From: Polynucleobacter sp. es-EL-1
Lineage (GTDB): Bacteria; Pseudomonadota; Gammaproteobacteria; Burkholderiales; Burkholderiaceae
Assembly (NCBI RefSeq): GCF_018687975.1
Contig: NZ_CP061310.1
Coordinates: 62,001 to 126,000, forward strand
Length of the DNA: 64,000 nt
Reading direction: 5' to 3'
Position 1 is the stretch's first letter. Each line of letters starts with the position of its first letter. Of the stretch, positions 41,815 through 50,153 are shown piece by piece. A model generated the notes under the pieces. The model saw only the letters and a program-made list of their open reading frames with translations, did not search any database and had not been told where the DNA came from. The translations under genes were made by a program, and so were the position numbers.

Positions 41815-43038
41815 ATGAAAAAATCGCTATTCGCAATTGCAGCGGTAACAGCGTTTGCTGGTGCAGCTCAAGCTCAGTCATCAGTGACTGTATACGGTAT
41901 TATCGATGCTGGTTATATCGGCGGTAATGTACGTAGTGCAACTTCTTCGGGTGCAACTACTAAAGGTACTTACAACACCATTGGTCAATCTGCTGAATCT
42001 ACAAGCCGTTTAGGTTTCAAAGGTTCTGAAGATTTGGGCGGCGGTATGTCTGCAGTTTTCACATTTGAGACAGGCCTTCAGCCAGATAACGCAACATTGT
42101 CTACATTCAACACTCGTCAAGCGTTTGTTGGTTTAAATGACAAGAAAATGGGTATGATTTCTATCGGTACTCAGTACTTGCCAATTCATGAGGCTGTTGC
42201 TAAGACCGATGCTGGTCAGCAAAACAACATGGTTGGTGACTTGATCTACCCAATCGCTCCTGCAAATAACGGTAACGCTGGTGTTGGACAGTTTGCCACC
42301 AATAGCAATACAGATGCATACACAATCCGTGCATCAAACACAGTTCGTTACATGTCTCCTAACATAGCTGGTTTCGTTGCAAAGGCAACCTACACAGCTA
42401 ATAACCAAAATACAACAGTTGCTAGCTCTTCAAGCGGCGGTACTAACAACCAAAACGGTTGGGCGCTTGGTGTTGACTACACATGGAAAAAACTCTTGGC
42501 AACGGCTAACTACCAAGCTATGAATTCACGTCAAGATGGTTCAGCAACTGTTTACTCTCCAGCATCTTATGCTTCTAACGGCGCTGTAACTGTTACTTCT
42601 TCTACATTGAACAAGTCAGCAGTTTGGTCTGGTGCAGCTGGTGGTACAAACGTTCGTGATAACCAATTCTATATTGCTGCTACATACGATTTTGGTATCT
42701 TGAAAGCATACGCACAGTACATTAACCGTAAGGCTACTGACCAGTTTAACAGCAACAACTTTGTGTCACGTACTGCTCAGCAGATCGGTGTTCGTAGTTT
42801 CATTACTCCAAAAATTGAAGCTTGGGCATCAGGTGGTACAGGTCGCTTCGATTCATTCGGTGCAAGCACTCCAACAGTTAACTTCACTGGTTACCAGTTG
42901 GGTTCAAACTACTGGTTGAGCAAGCGTACAAACTTGTATGCAATTTTTGGTTCAACACAGCAGTCTAGCTCTACATTGGCAACACAGCCAAGTGTTGGTG
43001 CTAACAACTACGCAGTTGGCGTACGTCACACTTTCTAA
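41815..43038 (+). CDS. Gram-negative general porin (outer membrane, 16-strand type)
   Basis: This encodes a trimeric outer-membrane diffusion pore of the betaproteobacterial Omp32/OmpC-like type. The 407-residue protein has a signal peptide ending A-Q-A-Q, then S-S-V-T-V-Y-G-I-I-D-A-G-Y. E-S-T-S-R-L-G-F-K-G-S-E-D-L-G-G-G-M-S-A-V-F follows, with many alternating strands, and the terminal G-V-R-H-T-F with C-terminal Phe needed for BAM assembly. Codon use is noticeably uniform, as in highly expressed genes. AGATTTAAAGA precedes the ATG, and two terminators follow. Confidence 0.95.
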   Translation: MKKSLFAIAAVTAFAGAAQAQSSVTVYGIIDAGYIGGNVRSATSSGATTKGTYNTIGQSAESTSRLGFKGSEDLGGGMSAVFTFETGLQPDNATLSTFNTRQAFVGLNDKKMGMISIGTQYLPIHEAVAKTDAGQQNNMVGDLIYPIAPANNGNAGVGQFATNSNTDAYTIRASNTVRYMSPNIAGFVAKATYTANNQNTTVASSSSGGTNNQNGWALGVDYTWKKLLATANYQAMNSRQDGSATVYSPASYASNGAVTVTSSTLNKSAVWSGAAGGTNVRDNQFYIAATYDFGILKAYAQYINRKATDQFNSNNFVSRTAQQIGVRSFITPKIEAWASGGTGRFDSFGASTPTVNFTGYQLGSNYWLSKRTNLYAIFGSTQQSSSTLATQPSVGANNYAVGVRHTF

Positions 43039-43039
43039 T

Positions 43040-43068
43040 TTGACGCTAGCGTGAGCTAGTCAATTTTT
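43040..43068 (+). terminator. First porin terminator
   Basis: The hairpin has TTGAC/GTCAA outer and TAGC/GCTA inner pairs, two bulged bases (GC) and a GTGA loop (43051-43054), followed directly by five T. It starts two bases after the porin stop. Confidence 0.7.
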
Positions 43069-43076
43069 AGGATTAG

Positions 43077-43104
43077 AAAAACCACCCTTCGGGGTGGTTT
43101 TTTT
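43077..43104 (+). terminator. Second porin terminator
   Basis: AAAAACCACCC (43077-43087) pairs with GGGTGGTTTTT (43092-43102) around a TTCG tetraloop, with further T residues after it. A-runs on the opposite side mean it may also stop the leftward glycosyltransferase transcript. Confidence 0.92.
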
Positions 43105-43120
43105 ATGGGGCGCCCGAAAA

Positions 43121-45409
43121 TCAAATGTGATCCGGAGGTTGATTATTTCGGTATATGGAATGCATGTGTGTGTATAAAGCTTCAATATTAGAAGTAAATA
43201 ACTTTGTATTGAATAGGGGTGAGGTTTTGATATTGGAGGATAGTTGCAACTTCAAATCATCTAATTTGCTTAGATTATTGCCAAGTTCAACAGCAATATC
43301 TTCATACTCTATTGCATCCTTGGCAATGAGCTCAGGCATACCTAGAGTCGTTAAAAGACTTCCTGCAACTCTTGCTGGAAAGCTATTACCTAGAGTGGTA
43401 AGCAGGGGCAATCCAGATTTCAATGCGTCAATAGCAGTTGTGTGAGCATTAAATGGAAGGGTGTCAAGGAATAAGTCAGCTAAACGATGTCTCGCCAAGT
43501 GATCTGAGATACTTTCAAGCCGCTCGGCAAAGATAATTCGAGATGACTCAATGCCCAATTTTTGGAACTCAGAAATCAAATTCTTTCTAAACGGAGCAGT
43601 ATTTTCAGATAGCCAAAGCGCGCTATTGTTGACTTGGTGCAAGATGCGCGACCAGCTCTCAATCATTGGCTTATTAAATTTATAGCTATTATTAAAGCAG
43701 CAGTAAATGAAGGCATCTTCCGGTAGATCAAACTCACTTCTTGATTTGATGCTGTCAGACGGTAGACGTTTTGAGTCATCTACCATATAGCTGTGGGGTA
43801 AGTAAGCCACTTTTTCAGTATAGAAATTTTTTGCCGATTCAGGAATGACTACTTTGTCGGCAATGATGTAATCAAACGAAGATGATCCAAGGCTACCCGG
43901 AAAGCCGAGATAATTCACTTGTATTGGAGCGACCCTATATTTAAAGATATCGGGCCTAGCAGATTTGGTATACCCGCCCAAATCAATCGCAATATCTATC
44001 CCCAACTCTTTGCAATATTTGGCAATCTCTTGATCGGATTTATCCTCAAGTTCAATGAAGTGATCAAATGCTTGCATTAATCTCTGGCGTATTGAGTCAT
44101 CTGGATTAGCCTTTTCAAGAGAAATGCCATAGACCTCAAATTTATCCCTGTTGTGAAGCTCAAAGAGTTCAGATGTAAGGTGCGCAACGGGGTGATTTTT
44201 AAAGTCTGCAGAAAAATACGCTAATCTAATTTTATTGTCGTCATTGCCAATGATCGTCGGTTTATTTGTTAGTTCTTCAATATGATTACTTGTTGAGGCC
44301 CAAATTTTTGCAGCTTGTAGCTGTAATGATGGAGAATCAATCAGAGGCATTAGTGCAAACGGGGCTATCACTTTTTTATTTTCAGATAATGCAAGCGCTA
44401 GAGCCGAGATTTCATTAACAATATTGGACCAGTCACCCAGCTCCATTTTCATTCGCAACCTTGAGCCGATCAAAAATTCAATATTTGGATTAATCGCAAA
44501 GGCTTTGTTGTAGGACTCTAAGGAGTGCTCATAGTCTTTAATTTCAGAGAGCGCTAATCCCTTATTAAAATAGGCTTCAGCATAGTTTGGATCTAATTCA
44601 ATTGCCTTGTCAAAGTAAGCAATTGCTTCGTGGTACTGCTTTAATTCATTAAAAATACTGCCAATATTCAGCAAGATGTCGGGCGAATTCGGCTCCAAGT
44701 TAAACGCAGAAAGTGATACAGACAGTGCATCTTGGTATAACTTTCTTTCATATAAAGCTAGCCCTTTATAAATTAGCGGTGAAGCATCTTGAGGGCTAAT
44801 GGCAATGGCTTCATCTAAACAAGCTATCCCCTCGTCGTAAGATTTTTTATGAACTAATGTGATACCCTTATTGAGCAGGGCGAGGTAATGCCCAGGTTGT
44901 TGGTTAAGTATGATGTCAAACGCAGATATTGAGTCAGCATATAAACCAAGCCCTCTTAAGGCGATTGCTTTGTTGAGAATTACCTCAATTTTGTTTGGGT
45001 TAATTAAAAGAGCTTTATCAAAAGCTAGAACAGCCTCTCTAATTTTACCCACGGCGGATAGTGATTTGCCGTAGTTTATCCACGCATCTAAGTTTTCTGG
45101 GGCTAGCTTTGTTGCTTTTTCATGATGAGGAAGCGATGCCAGGTGTGCACTTGATTCGCTCAGAACCTTCGCTAGATTGTATTGAGTGGAGGCGTTATTT
45201 GCGTTAATCTGCACTGCCTTTTTGAGGTAGTGAATGGCTTCAGAATGACTTCCTGTTGAAGCTTTAATGAGGCCTAATATCTCTAGGGCGGGCAAGTTAT
45301 TTTTCTGAATTTTGAGCACTTGAAGAAGTGAAAATTCGGCTTCATTGACTAGCCCATTTTGAAAGAGGCTTACCGCCTCTCCGATGAGGACTTGAACTTT
45401 AGGATTCAT
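43121..45409 (-). CDS. TPR-repeat GT41 glycosyltransferase (O-GlcNAc transferase/SPINDLY-like)
   Basis: This 762-residue protein combines N-terminal tetratricopeptide repeats (about 1-330, e.g. A-I-A-Y-F-D-K-A-I-E-L-D-P-N-Y-A-E-A-Y-F-N-K-G) with a C-terminal GT41 domain (about 390-755). Diagnostic motifs are D-F-K-N-H-P-V-A-H-L, D-I-A-I-D-L-G-G-Y-T, V-N-Y-L-G-F-P-G-S-L-G, F-N-N-S-Y-K-F-N and F-L-D-T-L-P-F-N-A-H-T-T-A-I-D-A-L. GT41 enzymes transfer a sugar from a UDP donor to Ser/Thr of proteins in eukaryotes; bacterial homologues may modify surface or cytoplasmic proteins. Donor and target are unknown here. It has no signal peptide, so it probably acts in the cytoplasm. It faces the porin gene and has its own promoter region upstream. 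Confidence 0.88.
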   Translation of the reverse strand: MNPKVQVLIGEAVSLFQNGLVNEAEFSLLQVLKIQKNNLPALEILGLIKASTGSHSEAIHYLKKAVQINANNASTQYNLAKVLSESSAHLASLPHHEKATKLAPENLDAWINYGKSLSAVGKIREAVLAFDKALLINPNKIEVILNKAIALRGLGLYADSISAFDIILNQQPGHYLALLNKGITLVHKKSYDEGIACLDEAIAISPQDASPLIYKGLALYERKLYQDALSVSLSAFNLEPNSPDILLNIGSIFNELKQYHEAIAYFDKAIELDPNYAEAYFNKGLALSEIKDYEHSLESYNKAFAINPNIEFLIGSRLRMKMELGDWSNIVNEISALALALSENKKVIAPFALMPLIDSPSLQLQAAKIWASTSNHIEELTNKPTIIGNDDNKIRLAYFSADFKNHPVAHLTSELFELHNRDKFEVYGISLEKANPDDSIRQRLMQAFDHFIELEDKSDQEIAKYCKELGIDIAIDLGGYTKSARPDIFKYRVAPIQVNYLGFPGSLGSSSFDYIIADKVVIPESAKNFYTEKVAYLPHSYMVDDSKRLPSDSIKSRSEFDLPEDAFIYCCFNNSYKFNKPMIESWSRILHQVNNSALWLSENTAPFRKNLISEFQKLGIESSRIIFAERLESISDHLARHRLADLFLDTLPFNAHTTAIDALKSGLPLLTTLGNSFPARVAGSLLTTLGMPELIAKDAIEYEDIAVELGNNLSKLDDLKLQLSSNIKTSPLFNTKLFTSNIEALYTHMHSIYRNNQPPDHI

Positions 45410-45478
45410 AGATTAAGGTACTCAAATTTTGGATAACTACTTTGTGTAATGAAATGTAAATTGGATACACTAAATTAC

Positions 45479-46648
45479 CTAGAATTTAGGTTTCGGTCTT
45501 TTTCCGACCTTAACCACTTGTGAAAATTTTTTGCTTTTACGAAGAATATCAATTGTTATTTCATCACCTGGTTTTTGTTGGGCAACTTGATTTAAGAGTT
45601 GCCTAACATCATGGATGTCTTGCCCATTAATCTTTATTAGTACATCCCCGGGTTTGATGCCCCCTCGATCTGCTGGACCCCCTTCAAGCACACCTGCTAT
45701 GAGCACTCCAGAAACGCTGGTTGGAAAGTTTAGAGACTGAGCTAAATCCTTCGTGATATTTTGGGGCTCAACGCCAATCCAGCCACGAGTAACAGTGCCA
45801 TTTGTCAGTATTGATTCCATAACTTGTTTTGCTAGATTGACGGGGATAGCAAAACCAATCCCCATCGATCCACCATTATTAGAGTAGATTGCAGTATTAA
45901 TGCCAATGAGACTACCTCGAGTATCAATTAGCGCCCCTCCAGAATTGCCGGGGTTAATTGCAGCATCAGTTTGAATAAAGTTTTCAAAAGTATTGATGCC
46001 TACATGATCTCTGCCTAATGCAGAAACAATTCCTGAGGTGACGGTTTGCCCAACGCCGAAGGGATTACCAATGGCAAGCACAACATCGCCCACATGCACG
46101 GATTCAATTTGACCAAAGGTAATGGGATTGGGTAGCTGTTTAGCTTCAATCTTTAGCACGGCAATATCGGTATCTGGATCGCTGCCAATCAGTTGAGCTT
46201 TGAACTTGCGACCATCAGCTAGGGCAATATCAATTTCATCTGCATCACTAATGACATGATGGTTAGTTAGGATGATGCCTTCTGGACTTACAAGAACGCC
46301 TGAGCCTAGGTTGGATCGTGGATCTTCCTTGGGCGGCTTTTCACCAAAAAAGAAATTAAAGAATGGGTCCGGTGCATTTGAATTGCCATTCCTTTTTGAC
46401 TTGGTGCTTGACACTGCTTTGCTGGTGAATATATTGACCACTGCGGGCATCGAGTCTCTAACCGCTTCATGGTAAGACCCCGGGCTAAGCCTGCCATCAT
46501 TAAGAGATTCTCTTAGGGAAACTTTCTCTACAAATGAATTGATTTGCGCTCCACCAAGCCAGCTAGGCTTAAGGGTTGCTACAACTAACCATACAGCCAA
46601 TATAACCGTGACTAGTTGTGCAAATAGGAGCCAAAGTCGATGGAGCAT
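45479..46648 (-). CDS. Membrane-anchored DegQ/DegS-like serine protease (HtrA family)
   Basis: HtrA proteases degrade misfolded periplasmic proteins. The 389-residue product has an N-terminal hydrophobic anchor (about 7-25). A trypsin-like domain carries the triad His131 (T-N-H-H-V-I), Asp161 (D-T-D-I-A-V-L) and Ser236 (N-P-G-N-S-G-G-A). One PDZ domain (about 285-380) contains R-G-W-I-G-V-E-P and P-A-D-R-G-G-I-K-P-G-D. A single PDZ and an uncleaved-looking anchor are more like DegS than DegP. In relatives this gene lies next to tatC. It follows mscL on the same strand. Confidence 0.93.
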   Translation of the reverse strand: MLHRLWLLFAQLVTVILAVWLVVATLKPSWLGGAQINSFVEKVSLRESLNDGRLSPGSYHEAVRDSMPAVVNIFTSKAVSSTKSKRNGNSNAPDPFFNFFFGEKPPKEDPRSNLGSGVLVSPEGIILTNHHVISDADEIDIALADGRKFKAQLIGSDPDTDIAVLKIEAKQLPNPITFGQIESVHVGDVVLAIGNPFGVGQTVTSGIVSALGRDHVGINTFENFIQTDAAINPGNSGGALIDTRGSLIGINTAIYSNNGGSMGIGFAIPVNLAKQVMESILTNGTVTRGWIGVEPQNITKDLAQSLNFPTSVSGVLIAGVLEGGPADRGGIKPGDVLIKINGQDIHDVRQLLNQVAQQKPGDEITIDILRKSKKFSQVVKVGKRPKPKF

Positions 46649-46669
46649 CGTTGTCCTTAAGGAAAGAGC

Positions 46670-47092
46670 TTACTTCTTGAGGCTGTCACGAATTTCCCGT
46701 AAGAGGACAATATCTTCTGGGGTTGGGGGTGCTGGTGGCGCATCCATGGCTCTGACTCGGTTCACGATTTTGACCATTTGAAAGATCACAAAAGCCAAAA
46801 GGATGAAATTAATTGAAATGGTGATGAAGTTGCCGTAGGCAAAGAGGGGGACCCCAGCCTTTTTTAGGGCATCAAAGGTCCTTGGAACACCCTCTGGAAC
46901 GCTGCCAAGCACTAAAAATAGGTTACTAAAGTCAATATGACCCCCTAAAAGGGTCGAAATAACGGGCATCACAATGTCATTGACTAGAGAATCGACGATT
47001 TTCCCAAAAGCCCCGCCAATGATCACGCCAACCGCTAAATCAATCACATTTCCTTTGACGGCAAAGTCCCGAAATTCCTTTAAAACTGACAT
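46670..47092 (-). CDS. mscL: Large-conductance mechanosensitive channel
   Basis: MscL opens under membrane tension to release solutes during osmotic downshock. The ATG at 47092 gives 140 residues, with AAAGG five bases upstream; a GTG two codons earlier is less likely. Features are the N-terminal E-F-R-D-F-A-V-K-G-N-V-I-D-L-A-V-G-V-I-I-G-G-A-F pore helix, a second helix (F-I-T-I-S-I-N-F-I-L-L-A-F-V-I-F) and a charged C-terminal bundle with L-L-R-E-I-R-D-S-L. It is divergent from petA. Confidence 0.96.
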   Translation of the reverse strand: MSVLKEFRDFAVKGNVIDLAVGVIIGGAFGKIVDSLVNDIVMPVISTLLGGHIDFSNLFLVLGSVPEGVPRTFDALKKAGVPLFAYGNFITISINFILLAFVIFQMVKIVNRVRAMDAPPAPPTPEDIVLLREIRDSLKK

Positions 47093-47119
47093 AAACACCT
47101 TTCTTTTGATCTAGATGAA

Positions 47120-47177
47120 GATTAACCCGAGATTAACCCCATAACTTACTTGCATACCCTACTTTTTACTTTAAAAT
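47120..47177 (+). promoter_or_regulatory. petA promoter with upstream tandem GATTAACCC repeats
   Basis: A promoter-like pair, TTGCAT (47150-47155), 16 bases, TAAAAT (47172-47177), lies 53 bases before the petA ATG. Just upstream are two identical nine-base repeats, GATTAACCC at 47120-47128 and 47131-47139, spaced 11 bases start to start, or about one helix turn. That spacing is typical of tandem activator sites. The regulator is unknown. The region is shared with divergent mscL. Confidence 0.5.
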
Positions 47178-47229
47178 CTTACCTTTAAGCAATTTCCACC
47201 CATAAATGCTCTTCCGAGGAATTTAGTAA

Positions 47230-47832
47230 ATGAGTGACAAGCCCTGTATGGATAAGGATCGTCGTAATTGGTTAATCGCTACTTCAGCGGTTGGCGGCGT
47301 TGGTGCTGCTGCAGCCATTTATCCGTTTGTAGACAGTTTTCAGCCTTCTGAGCGTGCTAAGGCCGCTGGTGCTGCTGTAGAGATTGATATTGCTGGTATG
47401 AAGCCAGACGAGATGCGCATGGTGGAGTGGCGCGGTAAGCCTGTTTGGGTTGTTCGTCGCACTCCTGAGCAGGTGGCTGAACTCTCTAAAATTGACTCTG
47501 AGCTTGCTGACCCTGATTCCTTAAGAGATCCTGCCCAGTTCACACCTCCATATGCCCAAAATCAATGGCGCTCTATTAAGCCTGAATATCTCGTAGTTGT
47601 TGGTATTTGCACTCACTTGGGCTGTTCACCAACCACTAAGTTTGAAGCGGGTCCTCAGCCTTCTTTGCCAAATGATTGGCCAGGCGGCTTCTTGTGTCCA
47701 TGCCATGGCTCCACATTTGACATGGCAGGCCGTGTATTTAAGAACAAACCAGCCCCAGACAATATGGAAGTACCGCCACATATGTATTTGAGCGACACCA
47801 AGATTCTGGTTGGCGAAGACAAGAAGGCCTAA
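47230..47832 (+). CDS. petA: Ubiquinol-cytochrome c reductase, Rieske iron-sulfur subunit
   Basis: PetA carries the 2Fe-2S cluster that accepts electrons from ubiquinol in the bc1 complex. The 200-residue protein has a twin-arginine motif (D-R-R-N-W-L, Arg11-Arg12) before its single membrane helix, so it is a likely Tat substrate. The cluster boxes are C-T-H-L-G-C (Cys127, His129) and C-P-C-H-G-S (Cys156, His159). GAGGAATTTAGTAA precedes the ATG. It heads the petABC operon. Confidence 0.97.
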   Translation: MSDKPCMDKDRRNWLIATSAVGGVGAAAAIYPFVDSFQPSERAKAAGAAVEIDIAGMKPDEMRMVEWRGKPVWVVRRTPEQVAELSKIDSELADPDSLRDPAQFTPPYAQNQWRSIKPEYLVVVGICTHLGCSPTTKFEAGPQPSLPNDWPGGFLCPCHGSTFDMAGRVFKNKPAPDNMEVPPHMYLSDTKILVGEDKKA

Positions 47833-47842
47833 GGAGAGATAA

Positions 47843-49243
47843 ATGGCGTTTCACGAAAAAGAAGTCCCAGCGGACGCTTCTGCAGCGCAGAAGCTCATGG
47901 CATGGGTAGACTCACGTTTGCCAGTGACCGATGCTTTCAAACGGCATATGAGCGAGTATTACGCTCCAAAAAATCTCAATTTCTTCTACATTTTTGGAGC
48001 TCTCTCCATTGTTGTATTGGCAATTCAGATTTTTACCGGCATTTTCTTAGTTATGAACTACAAGCCTGACGCAGCCAAAGCATTTGAGTCAGTTGAGTAC
48101 ATCATGCGTGAAGTTCCTTGGGGTTGGTTGATTCGTTACATGCACTCAACTGGCGCATCTATGTTCTTCGTAGTGGTCTATTTGCACATGTTCCGCGGTT
48201 TGATTTATGGTTCTTATCGCAAGCCACGTGAACTCATTTGGATCTTTGGTTGTGCAATTTTCCTTTGCTTGATGGGCGAGGCCTTCTTTGGCTATTTGCT
48301 CCCATGGGGTCAAATGTCTTATTGGGGCGCTCAAGTGATTGTGAACTTGTTCTCTGCGATCCCTTTGATTGGTCCAGACTTGTCCTTGTGGTTACGTGGC
48401 GATTATGTTGTTGGTGACGCAACCCTCAATCGCTTCTTCGCCTTCCATGTGATTGCTATTCCATTGGTATTAATTGGTTTAGTTGCAGCGCATATCCTTG
48501 CATTGCACGAAGTAGGATCAAATAACCCTGATGGTATTGAAATCAAAAACACCGTAGATGAAAAAGGCATTCCTTTAGATGGGATTCCTTTCCACCCTTA
48601 CTACAGCGTCCATGACGTAATGTATTTGGGCGGGTTCTTAATCATTTTTGCTGCGATTGTTTTCTTTGCGCCAGAGATGGGTGGATACTTTTTAGAAGCC
48701 AATAACTTTATTCCAGCTAATCCATTTGAGACACCAACGCATATTGCGCCTGTATGGTATTTCACGCCGTTCTATTCCATGTTACGTGCGACAACCACAA
48801 ACTTCTTGCTGCCTTTATGGATTTTCTTGGCAGTAATTTTGGGATTGTTTGCTCTCAATACGAAGAATATGAAAGTTAAAGGTGCTTGCGCAGCCATCGC
48901 GATTATTTTGGCTGTCGGTTTTTACGCATTTGATGCCAAGTTCTGGGGCGTTGTGATAATGGGTGGTTCAGTCGTAATCCTATTCTTCTTGCCATGGCTA
49001 GATCACTCCCCAGTGAAGTCGATTCGCTATCGTCCAAAGTTCCATAAATATATCTATGGTGTATTTATCGTGTGCTTTGTAATCTTGGGTTACTTGGGTA
49101 TTGAGCCACCATCCCCAGTGTTTGAAAAGATTTCTCAGATTTGCACTATTTATTATCTGGGCTTCTTCTTGGCGATGCCGTTCTGGAGCAAGCTTGGCAC
49201 CTTTAAGCCAGTTCCGACCCGCGTTACTTTTAAGCCCCATTAA
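47843..49243 (+). CDS. petB: Ubiquinol-cytochrome c reductase, cytochrome b subunit
   Basis: Cytochrome b holds both b haems and the quinone sites of bc1. The 466-residue membrane protein has paired histidines in its second and fourth helices (Y-M-H-S-T-G-A and Y-L-H-M-F-R; F-H-V-I-A-I-P and A-A-H-I-L-A-L-H). The W-G-Q-M-S-Y-W-G-A-Q-V region and the quinol-oxidation motif P-P-x-W near P-I-A-P-V-W-Y-F are present, the latter with I-A-P-V-W. AAGGAGAGATAA precedes the start. Confidence 0.97.
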   Translation: MAFHEKEVPADASAAQKLMAWVDSRLPVTDAFKRHMSEYYAPKNLNFFYIFGALSIVVLAIQIFTGIFLVMNYKPDAAKAFESVEYIMREVPWGWLIRYMHSTGASMFFVVVYLHMFRGLIYGSYRKPRELIWIFGCAIFLCLMGEAFFGYLLPWGQMSYWGAQVIVNLFSAIPLIGPDLSLWLRGDYVVGDATLNRFFAFHVIAIPLVLIGLVAAHILALHEVGSNNPDGIEIKNTVDEKGIPLDGIPFHPYYSVHDVMYLGGFLIIFAAIVFFAPEMGGYFLEANNFIPANPFETPTHIAPVWYFTPFYSMLRATTTNFLLPLWIFLAVILGLFALNTKNMKVKGACAAIAIILAVGFYAFDAKFWGVVIMGGSVVILFFLPWLDHSPVKSIRYRPKFHKYIYGVFIVCFVILGYLGIEPPSPVFEKISQICTIYYLGFFLAMPFWSKLGTFKPVPTRVTFKPH

Positions 49244-49284
49244 TTGACGCCTGAGATAACAGCAAAGAGAAATTAGGAACTAGT

Positions 49285-50058
49285 ATGAAACGAATTCTTC
49301 AAACTTTGACAAGCGTTTGCCAGGCGTCAGCTTTGGTTCTTGCTCTTGGTTTTGGTATGACCGCAAATGCGAGTGAAGGTGGCTTCCCATTGGATGCTGC
49401 CCCTGACCGTGTGAGCAACAATGCATCATTGCAAAATGGCGCTAAGTTATTTGTGAACTATTGCTTAAACTGCCATGCAGCTTCAAGCATGCGTTACAAC
49501 CGCTTACGCGACATTGGTCTAACTGACCAACAAATCAAAGACAATTTGATTTTGAATGATGCCAAAGTGGGCGATCTCATGACGATCTCCATGACACCAA
49601 AAGAAGGCAAGGCGTTCTTTGGTAAAAATCCACCTGATTTATCAGTTGAGGCACGTGCACGCGGTACAGATTGGCTCTATACCTACTTCCGTACTTTCTA
49701 CAAAGATGACACCACCCAAACCGGTTGGAATAATTTGGTATATCCAAACGTAGGCATGCCCCACGTTTTATGGCAACTGCAGGGTGAGCGTGCAGCTAAG
49801 TTTGAAGAGCACAAAGATCCGCATGATGCGAGTCGCATGGAGAAAGTATTTGTCGGATTTGAGCAAATCACTCCAGGTACCATGAAGCCCCAAGAATATG
49901 ATGACAATATTGCAGACTTAGTTGCATTCATGTCTTGGATGGCAGAGCCAGTGCAATTACAGCGTAAGCGTCTGGGTGTTGTTGTCTTAATTTTCTTAGC
50001 AATATTTACCTTGTTAGCTTGGCGTTTGAATAAAGCCTATTGGAAAGATATTCACTAA
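49285..50058 (+). CDS. petC: Ubiquinol-cytochrome c reductase, cytochrome c1 subunit
   Basis: Cytochrome c1 passes electrons from the Rieske protein to soluble cytochrome c. The 257-residue product has a signal peptide (to about residue 29), the haem motif C-L-N-C-H (60-64) followed by A-A-S-S-M-R-Y-N-R, an M-P-H-V-L-W segment, and a C-terminal membrane anchor (about 231-248). Its stop codon lies inside a perfect 30-base palindrome. Confidence 0.96.
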   Translation: MKRILQTLTSVCQASALVLALGFGMTANASEGGFPLDAAPDRVSNNASLQNGAKLFVNYCLNCHAASSMRYNRLRDIGLTDQQIKDNLILNDAKVGDLMTISMTPKEGKAFFGKNPPDLSVEARARGTDWLYTYFRTFYKDDTTQTGWNNLVYPNVGMPHVLWQLQGERAAKFEEHKDPHDASRMEKVFVGFEQITPGTMKPQEYDDNIADLVAFMSWMAEPVQLQRKRLGVVVLIFLAIFTLLAWRLNKAYWKDIH

Positions 50059-50083
50059 TTGAGTCAAATTTGACTCAATTAGT
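50054..50083. repeat. Perfect 30-base palindrome at the petC stop codon
   Basis: The first arm, ACTAATTGAGTCAAA (50054-50068), is exactly mirrored by TTTGACTCAATTAGT (50069-50083), with no spacer. It includes the petC TAA stop. As RNA it would form a stem of about 13 pairs with a small loop, but no T-run follows on either side, so it is not a standard terminator. It could stabilise the petABC 3' end or bind a dimeric protein. Confidence 0.75.
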
Positions 50084-50153
50084 TCAGTAAAGATAAAGCC
50101 GCAGTTTGTTGTGCGTTTGTAGTATTGAAGTAGATATTTAAGGAAATAAATTT

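Noticed and set aside
45410..45478. Imperfect TTGGATA direct repeats before the GT41 gene
   Set aside because: Two short, AT-rich near-matches in a 69-base gap are likely by chance and show no link to a clear promoter.
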